Source: Przewalskia tangutica (lineage: Eukaryota > Streptophyta > Magnoliopsida > Solanales > Solanaceae). From it: a DNA stretch of 64,000 bases. Position 1 is the stretch's first letter, and the number at the start of each line of letters is the position of its first letter. A program made the translations under genes and the position numbers. The stretch is from the NCBI GenBank assembly GCA_029844215.1, contig CM056731.1, forward strand, positions 82,232,992 through 82,296,991, in the 5' to 3' direction. A model generated the notes under the pieces. It was not told the DNA's origin. It was given only the letters and a program-made list of their open reading frames with translations, and searched no databases. Shown here in pieces: positions 9,853 to 20,290 of this stretch.

Positions 9853-11639
9853 CCCCCTTAGCTTGAAGACTAATTTCATCCCTCACTTGAAGTTTTTCCA
9901 AGCAAAATACTCCCTCCCTTTAGCCTTGTTTCGTCCAACCTCCCCCACTTGTGTAGAAAATACTCCAAGTATTATTGTATAATCCCAAATACCTTAGCCT
10001 AGTATCCCTAGTTGTATTCCAAGTTATTTCAATACTAGAGCAGGAAATATTACTTTATTCCATTAGTCGCAAAGTGAAACCCTAGAAAATCTTCATAGTT
10101 GGTCAAGTAGTAAGTAGAAGTGGTGTAGAACTTAAGGGTTTCTTGGAGCGAATTGGAGCGTACAGATTAGGAGCTAAACCTTGCTCAGGATCGACTTATA
10201 AACTTGGATAATTTTGGGCTTATCGAGGTAATGATCTATGTCCCCCTATTGTAATTGGATATTACATATTGTAGTAATTTAGAATTGAGTATAAGATATA
10301 TTGGAAGGATGATTATAAAGGATTGAACTGTATTTACATTGGATTGTATTTACAGTAGACTTGTGTAGTATTATTGTGAAGTAGAATTGTACACGTCAGG
10401 TTAAGGCGTGTAACCCTCCCCAGGAGTTGTTGGCCCGTAGCGGGCCCGAGTAGAGAGATTTATGTGGTTGCGGGGAGGTCGCCAATTTTACGTAGAATAA
10501 GGAATTTTGTATTTAGAATATTCTACGAAGTGATCTAGAAGTTGATAGACGTTTTATGGCCATTATAGGTTAAAGTACTACGAGTAGCGTATTCTACTTG
10601 AAGGGTGGAAAAGGCTAGCAAGGTTATAGTACTTCGGAGAGTTTTGCTAATTGTCGATAATCGTCGCGAGGTATGTGAACCTCTTCCTATCTTTTCTAGC
10701 ATGATATGTTGTGAACTATGTAGTACGCAGACGCATACGTGTTAAGTGAATTTAGTTGGTTTACAACATAAAGTGTTATAACGGCTTTATGGGAAGTTTG
10801 TTATAACAACGTTATGTGGGTAAAGGAATGGTTGGTGGTTTTTAAAAGATAAATGACTTGATGTGAATTAGTAATGACTTGGTTTGTGTTAAAAAGCTGT
10901 GAACCCGCTTTTATGAGAAATGGGAAATTGGGGTTTTAAAAGGAATAATGTTATATTGATTTTCGGGAATGAGAGCGAGTATCGAACAAACCACTGCAGC
11001 GTTAATAAAGGAAAATGTATTGACTAATTAATTATTATTAAAACCAGTAGAAACCTCCATCTGCATAGAAGCTAAGATAAGACAAAATGATATTACATTT
11101 TCTAGATCATGGCTTCTTTAATAAGATTGTTATAAACAAGAATAACCTACTCACATATAAGGCATATGTTACTCAATTGTTTAAAAGAGATTACGTTGTT
11201 AAGTGATTAAGACTATGAACTATGAAATCTTTCGGAAATAAGAGACTTGAGTATTTGAAATTAGGCAAACGTGAACTTTTGGAAAAGAATGTTGTTCTTG
11301 ATTTTTAAAAAGGAAAGTGTGTTGTTTTACTTAAAAGTGTTAGTCACTCTATTTTAATACTACGGGTATCGGGTGACCTTTGTAAAAGAAATAAGTCTTT
11401 TAAAAGAATTTAACGTACGTAGTACTTTGGGGATTAAAACCTGGACTTTGGCATAAAATAGAAGTACCTCGAGTTAGGTGTAACTTACCTATGTTTGCGT
11501 GTGATAGCCTTGTTGTGCCAGTATTGTATTTTTATACCACCGCGTCTCTCAATGGAGGGCCGGTTGATTTGTTATGATCTTACTTGGACGTCTGGCGGTG
11601 TGGAGGATTCCACAGTGCGCTCGCGGTGATAGCGTTATT

Positions 11640-12045
11640 CCATGGACTAGCTCTCCGTGAGGTTTCTTGGTCGGCCTTGGTATCGGTGGTTGGCTTCGTA
11701 CTTGCCGTCTCGTGGCTGATTCGGCCTCGTACTGGTAGTTAGCCAGCGCTTGCCCGCTCGTTTAGTGGCAAAGTCTCGTGACACGCCGGTACTGGTAGTT
11801 AGCGCCGTACTTGCCCGGTCATTTCGTGACACGGCGCCAGTACACAGTAGTCGGCTTTCGTACTTGCCCCGTGTCAGCTTCGTGGTTTGGTTGCATAGTA
11901 TTGTTAGTACGGCCTTGGTATCTAGTAGTTGGCTTTCGTACTTGCCTCGGTCAGTCGATGATGCGGCTTTGGTATTTGGTAGTTAGCCTTCGTACTTGCC
12001 CCGTACGGTTTTATGACACAGGTGGGACCTGGTGTTCAGGTGTAC
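11640..12045 (+). repeat. Tandem array inside LTR B (about 50-75-bp degenerate units)
   Basis: Units share a GGTATCTGGTAGTTGGC-like block followed by TTCGTACTTGCCC. At least six are recognisable. The matching array in the 3' LTR lies at about 17400-17755. The two copies differ by many small insertions and deletions, far more than the rest of the LTR pair. Confidence 0.75.
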
Positions 12046-12690
12046 TCCTTGGTGTTGTTCTATCATGGCCGAAGCGGTGAGAAGGAATTCCACGCACGAT
12101 TGATGTTGTGGGCGTGAGACCCGTGGATATATTTTGAGTGATGACTTGGAGGCGTGAGTCACGACTTGACATATCGCTTATATGTTGTGTCTTGTAGTTT
12201 GGTTATCATACATGTCTCCGCTTTATATGGACTATTATGATTTCATTCTGATATTTTGATTTCACATACTTAGTACTGTTATCGACCTCGCCCGAAGTGC
12301 GTTAAATCTGCGCGGTAGAAGTACATCGGTTGTGGATCCTCGCTCATAGGATCACGATTCGTATTGGGAAGCCGTTTCTCGGAGGCTTATCTTTTGGTAT
12401 GTTTCCACAGTGCAGGTTCTTGTACATTCGAGGGTATGGCGGGGCCACTGTCCGTCATAGTTGTTGTTATAAAACTCTTAAGTGCACATCTGTTGTGGGC
12501 GAGTTTGTAAAGGATAAGCTGTTGGGTTTTTATGTATTATACAAAGCGTACCGCTTGGTTTCTGTTCTTATCATATATCTTGTTTCATGTTTAAGTTTTT
12601 ATTTTCCGCTGATTTTTCTCTGATGTTGTATCACTAGGGTGCCCGGGGTAAGGCACCAGTCACGGGCCCGGGATCGGGTCGTGACAAAAG

Positions 12691-12702
12691 TGGTATCAGA
12701 GC
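12691..12702 (+). other. Primer binding site of element B
   Basis: TGGTATCAGAGC, four bases after the LTR end, is the standard plant primer site complementary to initiator methionine tRNA. It primes minus-strand DNA synthesis. Confidence 0.9.
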
Positions 12703-12744
12703 AGTTAGTCCTCGGAAAGTGTCTACAGACCGTATCTAGTAGAG

Positions 12745-12786
12745 TCTTGATTATCGGCGTGTTGTGCACCACACCTATAATCAGGA
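12745..12786 (+). other. Conserved leader hairpin of element B
   Basis: TCTTGATTAT (12745-12754) pairs with ATAATCAGGA (12777-12786) through nine Watson-Crick pairs and one G-U pair. A weaker inner stem lies in between. Equivalent hairpins are at 48861-48902 (element I) and 57659-57700 (element H), where one base pair changes on both sides. The position just after the primer site suits a packaging or dimerisation signal, which is an inference. Confidence 0.6.
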
Positions 12787-12889
12787 GGCTGCAGGATATT
12801 TAGGATTGGTTTCTATTCTTCTCACTCTGAGATCGTGCCTTAGAGCTGTGTTGTAAGTTGAACCCTCGACGTAATTCTTTTGTACGATC

Positions 12890-14120
12890 ATGCCTGCGAA
12901 AACTGAGGCCCGAAGGCAAGGCATCGAGAGGAGGCTGCGACAGAACACGAGGAAATGCGAGCGCGAGCGTCGATCACGAGATAGTGCTTGACGGCGAGTT
13001 TTGCGCGCCACCGCCCAGCGAGTTTAGAGCGCGGCGGTGGCTGCGAGACCACGATACGAGCCTCCATCCGCGGCTGGAGCGAGAGAGATGGGCTCTGAGG
13101 AGATGGCACGATTACTAGCCGAGATTGTGGCGATACGAGAGATAGGTTGGGCCGGCGGTTCGAGTAGCACGTGGTTCACCCGAGAGCGGATAGTTTGAGG
13201 CTACGGGACTTTACATGTAGCCCGCCAGAGTTCTACGGTCGAGGCACGAGGATGATCCGCGAGAGTTCATCAAGCGATTCTGGATCGTGATCGAGGCTTC
13301 GAGACCGAGTCGGTGGTCTTGGGTTCACATCGGCTGCGTGATCCGCAATGATCGTTTGATTCGCGAGGCGTCTCGGGAGGCATGCACTTCCACCAGTATG
13401 GAACGAGTTCGAGGCATTTCTTGCACATTTCTTGCCTCGCGGATGAGAGGGCTCGGTAAACGATTTTTGGTGTTGAGGCGAGCGGCGTCTGGTTCGGGAG
13501 TACAATGTGAGTTCGACTCATTGGCTCGGTATGTCCCCGCGTTAGTAGCTAGTATGGAGGGCGAGTGCACCGCTATGTCACGAGGCTGAAGCGATTATTT
13601 GCGAGAGTTGCTCGGGTGTAGCTCTTGGAGGGCATGGACATTGCCGCATGCGAGCTTATGCACTTGGATGTGAGGCACGGAGAGGTCGACGGAATGACCA
13701 GGATCAGCGAAGAGGCGAACAGCGAGGTCTTTGGCGACTTTCGGCGGACCGCCTCGAAGCCGAGCGATTATCGCCTCCCCAAGATCAGTGGCCTCCACAT
13801 TCTTGGGGCGTTCGGGATATTCGGGAAGCGGTCGGGGCTCCTGGGTTTGAACTTTCGGGGAGTAAGTGCTCGCGGATAAGGTTACCCTTGTCTCAGTGTG
13901 GCGTTGTGGAAAACTTCATAAGGAGAGTGTCGTACTAATTTGGGAGATTGTTATTCTTGCGGCCAGGCCATTTGGCGAGAGGCTGTCCCGAATGGTAGCT
14001 GGTGGATTAGCACAGATTCTGAGATCGATTGCGGGTTCTTCACCTTCCATAGTTAGGCGGGATGTTCATGCCGTGCAGCAGAGGTCGAGGTGGAAGTTCC
14101 CAGTTTTAGCGGTCCTTTGA
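12890..14120 (+). pseudogene. Gypsy gag remnant of element B
   Basis: The likely start is ATG 12890 (MPAKTEARRQG), which aligns with the corresponding place in element I. The gag core is recognisable around 13400-13600: FEAFLAHFLPR-like sequence in one frame, then FDSLARYVPALVASMEG in another. A zinc-knuckle region follows near 13880-14000 with CYSCG-like and GHLARGC-like words, broken by small indels. Gag forms the particle that packages element RNA. The reading frame is shattered by many indels and stops and is very CpG-rich. The end is approximate. Part of the damage may be sequencing error, since similar indels separate the two LTR copies in GC-rich parts. Confidence 0.7.
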
Positions 14121-15042
14121 ACCGCCTATTTACAGGTATATCCTTAACCCTCTTGAGACTAGTATGTATTGATGTTATGATGATGTGTTAAGTGTTATGA
14201 TCGGATAGCTTTGAGTTAAAAGGTGATTTAGAAGCCTGGTTAGTGAAAAGGGTAAGTCTGGGGATGAGAAAATGGCGAACCTTAGAATATTACACGTTGA
14301 GACCTTAGATGTAAGGTCGTCTTGAGTAAATGATTTTGCAGAAGATCCTTGTCGGAGTGCATTATATGCATAGGGTGTATTAGTGTGATAATTCCATGGG
14401 TAGTGTAAGATGAAAGTGGTAGCTTTCAGGACTTGTATAGGTAGGGTTGTTCCGGATCGGGGAACAAGAGTCTGGTGCGATTATGGGTCGGGTTGAGGAC
14501 CGTTCCCGGGTCAACCCGCGGCAAAAGGAGATGTGGTCGGTTGAGGTGGTCCCGGTGGTAGGATCACGAGGGTGCGAGGCCCAAGTTTAGGTAACCATCG
14601 TATGAGTTCGCAGATGTGTTCGACCGGAATCGGATCGTGAAGGCCAGGAATGGCCTTGAAGAAATTCGAGGCTAGTAAGATGACCAAGTTTGGAGGTAGT
14701 GACTCCAAAGATTTTGGAAACTAAAGTGACGACTGAGGTATGGTACGTGTACTAGAAAGAGTTCGAGTGTTCGAGAAGGGTACGACGAGAAAGGAAAGAA
14801 GTGAACATGTGCTGAGAGATGGAAGTGATCATTTCTTTGTGAGGTGAAGATGCGAAGGGAGTATCCTTTGGACAAGGAACGAGAGTTAGTATCGTTTTAC
14901 ATCTTAGAGGTGATTCCTCGTGGACTTGGATTTAAGTATTTGCGCGTATGTTATTTTTGTGGCCAGGTGTGGCATGATTGGTTTCGTAAGTATAGTAGTG
15001 AAGACTATACCGGCGCAGGTATGTTTTGGAGACTTAGAAGGA
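14121..15042 (+). other. Non-coding 3' internal region of element B with a block shared by elements H and I
   Basis: From about 14455 onward this region is clearly similar to 50095-50680 (I) and 58380-58966 (H). I see no convincing protein on the plus strand. CGGGTTGA (14489-14496) and TCAACCCG (14511-14518) form a perfect 8-bp stem. In autonomous relatives this stretch would follow integrase, so it may be the 3' untranslated region or the relic of a lost pol end. Confidence 0.6.
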
Positions 15043-15076
15043 ACATTCGGGACGAATGTTTCTAAGGGGGGAAGAA
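15043..15076 (+). promoter_or_regulatory. Pre-PPT hairpin and polypurine tract of element B
   Basis: AACATTCG (15043-15050) pairs with CGAATGTT (15054-15061). The tract AAGGGGGGAAGAA (15064-15076) then abuts the 3' LTR. The layout is as in element A. Confidence 0.8.
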
Positions 15077-18000
15077 TGTTATACCCCGTAGTTCCAGGGT
15101 ATGTATGTGGGGACGTACGTACGAGAATACGACAGAAATTTTGGAAAGAAAGAAAGGTGTGATTTTTCGACGGAAAAGTTTCCGGGTTTTGTGAAGGAAA
15201 AAGGTTCGTTAGTGGGAATTGGATTCCCAGATTTGGTATTTGGACTTCTTGGATTATATTAGAATTATGAGATTTTATTTTCGGAAATGGTCACGTGGGG
15301 CCCACGGGAGAAATTTACGGTTTTGTGGGGCCCACTTTGTTTTTGAGATTTTCGGTATTTTGGATATTTTCGGAAGACGGAATATTTTGGACGAATCGGG
15401 GGGCGACACATGTCACTCCCATGTGGCACCCTTGGCGAGTGGAGGACAGTGGCTAACGGCTTGTCCCAATGCCGAAATAGCGTGACACTGGAAGCAATTT
15501 CGTTGGCCATGTGGTGTGGTGGGACCCACACACACATGGCCCAATCTTGACCAACCACTTGACTTGATCATGGCCCTTGATTCTTCTATAAATACCCCCT
15601 TAGCTTGAAGACTAATTTCATCCCTCACTTGAAGTTTTTCCAAGCAAAATACTCCTCCTTTAGCCTTGTTTAGCCCAACCTCCCCACTTGTGTAGAAAAT
15701 ACTCCAAATATTATTGTATAATCCCAAATACCTTAGCCTAGTATCCCTAGTTGTATTCCAAGTTATTTCAATACTAGGAGCCCGGAAATACAACTTTATT
15801 CAATTAGTCGCAAAGTGAAACCCTAGAAAAATCTTCATAGTTGGTTGAAATAGTAAGTAGAAGTGGTGTAGAACTTCTAAGGGTTTCTTGGAGCGAATTG
15901 GAGCGTACAGATTAGGAGCTAAACCTTGCTCAGGATCGACTTATAAACTTGGATAATTTTGGGCTTATCGAGGTAATGATCTATGTCCCCCTATTGTAAT
16001 TGGATATTACATATTGTAGTAATTTAGAATTGAGTATAAGATATATTGGAAGGATGATTATAAAGGATTGAACTGTATTTACATTGGATTGTGTAGTATT
16101 ATTGTGAAGTAGAATTGTACACGTCCGGTTAAGACGTGTAACCCTCCCCCCTGGGAGTTGTTGGCCTGGTAGCGGGCCTGAGTAGAGGAGGAGATTTATG
16201 TGGTTGCGGGGAGGTCTTTGAATTTTTGTAGAATAAGGAATCTTGTATTTAGAATATTCTACGAAGTGATCTAGAAGTTGATAGACGTTTTATGGCCATT
16301 ATAGGTTAAAGTACTACGAGTAGCGTATTCTACTTGAAGGGTGGAAAAGGCTAGCAAGGTTATAGTACTTCAGAGCGTTTTGCTAATTGTCGATAATCGT
16401 CGCGAGGTATGTGAACCTCTTTCTATCTTTTCTAGCATGATATGTTGTGAACTATGTAGTACGGTAGACGTACATGTGTTAAGTGAATTTAGTTGGTTTA
16501 CAACATAAAGTGTTATAACGGCTTTATGAGAAGTTTGTTATAACAACTTTATGTGGGTAAAGGAATGGTTGGTGGTTTTTAAAAGATAAATGACTTGATG
16601 TGAATTAGTAATGACTTGGTTTGTGTTAAAAAGTTGTGAAACCGCTTTTATGAGAAATGGGAAATTGGGGTTTTAAAAGGAATAATGTTATATTGATTTT
16701 CGGGAATGAGAGCGAGTATCGAACAAACCACTGCAGCGTTAATAAAGGAAAATGTATTGACTAATTAATTATTATTAAAACCAGTAGAAACCTCCATCTG
16801 CATAGAAGCTAAGATAAGACAAAATGATATTACATTTTCTAGATCATGGCTGCTTTAATAAGATTGTTATAAACAAGAATAGCATACTCACATATAAGGC
16901 ATATGTTACTCAATTGTTTAAAAGAGATTACGTTGTTAAGTGATTAAGACTATGAACTATGAAATCTTTCGGAAATAAGAGACTTGAGTATTTGAAATTA
17001 GGCAAACGTGAACTTTTGGAAAAGAATGTTGTTCTTGATTTTTAAAAAGGAAAGTGTGTTGTTTTACTTAAAAGTGTTAGTCACTCTATTTTAATACTAC
17101 GGGTATCGGGTGACCTTTGTAAAAGAAATAAGTCTTTTAAAAGAATTTAACGTACGTAGTACTTTGGGGATTAAAACCTAGACTTTGGCATAAAATGAAA
17201 GTACCTCGAGTTAGGTGTAACTTACCTATGTTTGCGTGTGATAGCCTTGTTGTGCCAGTATTGTATTTTTATACTACCGCGTCTCTCAATGGAGGGCCGG
17301 TTGATTTGTTATGATCTTACTTGGGCGTCAAGCGGTGTGGAGGATTCCACGGGTTCGCTCCTGTTGATAGTGTTATTCCATGGACGAGCTCTCCATGAGG
17401 TTTTACTGATTCGGCCTTGGTATCTGGTGGTTGGCTTTCGTACTTGCCTGTCTCGTGGTGATTCGGCCTTGGTACTGTGTCGGCCTTGACGCCCATTCGG
17501 TTTAGTGGCGAAGTCTCGTGACACGCTTGGTACACAGTAGTTAGCCGTACTTGCCCGGCCATTTCGTGACCGCGGCTTGGTACTGGTAGTCGGCTTCGTA
17601 CTTGCCGTGTCGGCCGTGGTTTGGTTGCATAGTATTGTTAGTCTGACCTTGGTATCTAGTAGTTGGCTTTCGTACTTGCCGATCGATCGATGACGCGGCT
17701 TTGGTATTTGGTAGTTAGCCCGTACTTGCCGTCACGGTTTTATGACACGGTGGGACACGGTGTTCATGTGTACTCCTTGGTGTTGTTCTATCATAGGCTG
17801 CAAGCGGTGAGGAAGGAATTCCACGCACGATTGATGTTGTGGGCGTGAAACCCATGGATATATTTTGAGTGATGACTTGGAGGCGTGAGTCACGACTTGA
17901 CATATCGCTTATATGTTGTGTCTTGTAGTTTGGTTATCATACATGTCTCACCTTTATATGGACTATTATGATTTCATTCTGATATTTTGATTTCACATAC

Positions 18001-18428
18001 TTGGTACACATTATACTTACCTCGCTTGGCTGCGTTCATGCCGCAGTAGAGAATCTGTCGGTTGTGGATCCTCGCCATGAGATCACGATTCGTATTGGAA
18101 GCCCCGTTTCTCGGAGGCTTATCTTTTAGTATGTTACCCTTAGTGCAGTAGGTTCTTGTACATTCGTGGTATGGCGGGGCCTGTCCGTCATAGTTGTTGT
18201 TATAAAACTCTTAGAGTGCAGCTAACTGTTGTGGGCAGAGTTTGTAAAAGGATAACTGTTCGGGTTTTTATGTATTATACAAAAGGCGACCGCTTGGGTT
18301 TGCCTGTTCTTATCATATATCTTGTTTCATGTTTAAGTTTTTATTTTTCGCTGATTTTTCTCTGATGTTGTATCACTAGGGTGCCCGGGGTAAGGCACCA
18401 GTCACGGGCCCGAGATCGGGTCGTGACA
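15077..18428 (+). repeat. Element B 3' LTR
   Basis: The LTR begins TGTTATACCCCG after the polypurine tract and ends GTCGTGACA before the ATGAT duplication. The TATA box is at 15587-15594 and the tandem array at about 17400-17755. Its G-box palindrome is altered to GACACATGTC (15405-15414). No gene is present; the longer open frames here are by-products of the repeat. Confidence 0.93.
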
Positions 18429-18433
18429 ATGAT

Positions 18434-19359
18434 AAGCCGGTAGTGCTTATGTTATGTATGATAGCCGGTTTGTGCAAGTGGTATATTATTCATTACGGGG
18501 TCATTCCCCGGGTTTGTGGCATTTGCATATTCCGTGGATTTGCTACCCATGATGCGAGGAATACCTCATGCGGGTCCGTAAGGGCTTATGCGGGTGAAAG
18601 AGTCCCATGCGGGGCGGACCAGTCCTATGCGAGGAATACCTCATGCGGTCTACCACGACTATGCGGGTGGATACTATCACGAGAATACCTCATGCGGGTC
18701 CACACGACCCTTGCGGATGAAATAGTCCCAGGAGTAGGATTGCTTAATGATACTGCGGGCGGGTTGTCCCGCTTTGATCGTGAGCCTCCTACTTTTATGT
18801 TGTAAGTATACTCTTATTTACTCTCATTGTTAGTAAGGCACGATGTCTTGTAATTTGATTATCATACATGTCTCGGCTTTGTTTTAGACTTATGATGTAA
18901 TTACTGATATTTTCGATTTACATACTTAGTACATATTGTGTCGACCCCTTCTCGGGCCTGCGTTAAATGTCGCGGTAGGGTAGCGGTGGTGGATCCTCAT
19001 TCCTAGGATCACGATCAGTGTCGAAGCTCCATTTCTCGGAAGCTTGTCTTTTAGTGCTTTTCCCCGATGTTGTAGATTTTATGTACATTCAGGGGTATGG
19101 CGGGGCCCTGTCCCGCCACAGTTGTTATTCCTAGAGGTCTGTAGTCACATTTTGTGGTTTGGGCTGTAAGAATAGAGTTGTACTGTTTTACTTTCGATTA
19201 TGTATATTTTATGGAAGGCGGCCTTATCGGCCAGCCTGTGATGTTTATTGTCTAAACATATTTGTGTGTTGTGTATGTTCCGCTGCTATTCTCTGATGTA
19301 TACCTGAACGGGGTGCCCAGGTAGGGAACCAGTCGCGGCCCCGGGGTCGGGTCGTGACA
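18434..19359 (+). repeat. Element A 3' LTR, segment 3 of 3, with its own tandem array
   Basis: This is the terminal part of LTR A. An array at about 18545-18740 repeats CTCATGCGGGT-like and GCGGGTGAAATAGTCCCATG-like words; element H has a related array at 56440-56760. After it come the conserved GATCCT/AGGATC dyad (near 19005), GGCGGGG/CCCGCC (near 19100) and GGTGCCC at 19312. The partner of that last stem is altered to GGGAACC. The segment ends GTCGTGACA at 19359. Confidence 0.85.
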
Positions 19360-20290
19360 TGTATCTATACAACAAGGTATACAACATTACACCTGATATT
19401 ATCAACTCCACTCTAGGAATACTTGTTAGTGAAAGAGAGCCTCAACCGAACCCCACTGTGGAGGAACTCAATACGATGATCAAATACCTTATGGGGAATC
19501 TGATCACTGTTTGGGCTCCTCGCAGTCCTGTGTCAAAACTCACTGCCTTGTTTGCCACTTTACACAAACTTGCTATATACAACTGGCTACCATCCCTCAA
19601 TGAGACAGTAGTGACCCTCGATCAAGCATTTATGCTTTATAAGATTGGAAGGAATTAGAGAGTGGACTTAGGAACTCTCAATTTTAACCATGTTGCCAAC
19701 TTGGCAGAAATACAAAGCAACTCTGCCATTCCATATCCCTCCTTGATTTTCCAAATCCTTCTCAACTAAGGTTTTAAGACTCCAAAAGGAGAAAAGCTGA
19801 GTCCAGCCCTAGAGGTTTACTCGATCTGACGGCGATTGTGAACATCGTGGGCGTGGTTATTGACACCCTGGAAGAAAGATGAATGGGACACTGAAACATC
19901 GATGGATGTTGCCAACATTCCTGGAAACATTGATCAAGCAAAGGTCCCAATGTCCCAAGATTGGCTTTGAAAGCATATTGATGAACTTAACAGAAAGATG
20001 AAAGACCTAGTGCAAGCCAGAAACTACTTTGAGGGCTTACTTTCTTCACAAAAAAAGGGAGAGGATGATGATGATGATGCTGATGCAGTTGCTGCTAACA
20101 ACAACAGACATGGGAGCTACTGATGATGCAGGGCCAAACAAGTGATGATACATGGGGAGAAGAGTTGAGATGATGATGATGTTGACTACTGATGATGCTA
20201 TGGAGATGGAGATGAAGATGGGGCTGTACATATTGATCGACCACAGAAAGCGGCTGGAAGCTACTGTGATTCGATCAATCTAGTCAAGGA
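19359..20290 (+). pseudogene. Retroelement-associated plant protein relic (resembles PF20167, putative plant transposon protein)
   Basis: An open frame of about 100 codons (to TAG 19656-19658) includes NPTVEELN, VSKLTALFATLHKLAIYNWLP and DQAFMLYKIG. After the stop the same kind of sequence continues in broken frames, with HVANLAEIQ and PSLIFQIL. A GAT-rich stretch that would encode an acidic tail lies near 20065-20220. The combination of a conserved NWLP block and a later PSLI block recalls the PF20167 domain found in many solanaceous repeat-derived proteins. Its role is unknown to me. The ATG at 19359 uses the last base of LTR A and cannot be the original start, so the 5' part was lost or lies beyond the insertion. 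It is a fragment, not a functional gene. Confidence 0.42.

Larger units (their letters stand above)
9358..12686 (+). repeat. Element B 5' LTR
   Basis: The LTR starts TGTTATACCCCG and ends GTCGTGACA. It contains a CACGTG G-box near 9570, the GACACGTGTC palindrome (9683-9692), a TATA box (9845-9852), an inverted repeat around a GGTGGGACCCAC core near 9768-9800, and an AT-rich middle. A tandem array (11640-12045) and the conserved hairpin-rich last 350 bp follow. No gene is present. Confidence 0.93.
9358..18428 (+). mobile_element. Element B: complete non-autonomous gypsy-type retrotransposon with gag remnant only
   Basis: Two long LTRs (3,329 and 3,352 bp) flank a 2,390-bp internal region, with a 5-bp duplication outside. 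The internal region has a tRNA-Met-type primer site, a gag relic, a conserved non-coding block and a polypurine tract. No protease, reverse transcriptase or integrase motif is visible in any frame. The layout matches the TR-GAG or LARD type of non-autonomous element. The AT-rich parts of the two LTRs are nearly identical, pointing to recent insertion. Confidence 0.92.
1..19359 (+). mobile_element. Element A: 3' end of a Ty3/gypsy retrotransposon, interrupted by a LINE and by element B
   Basis: The order is pol C-terminus (3-197), short 3' untranslated region, polypurine tract (261-273) and a 3' LTR that begins TGTTACACCCCG at 274 and ends GTCGTGACA at 19359. The LTR lies in three pieces (274-1182, 8222-9357, 18434-19359, about 2.97 kb together), separated by the LINE and by element B. 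The 5' part of A lies outside the window, so its own target duplication cannot be checked. It is the only gypsy copy here with visible pol coding sequence next to its LTR. Confidence 0.85.

Noticed and set aside
11640..12060. Possible CRISPR-like array
   Set aside because: The units are variable in length and sequence, have no constant repeat or unique spacers, and lie in a plant LTR.
15413..15793. 126-codon minus-strand open frame
   Set aside because: It lies wholly inside LTR B, crosses the TATA box, and exists because of the LTR sequence; broken versions occur in sister LTRs. No domain is recognised.
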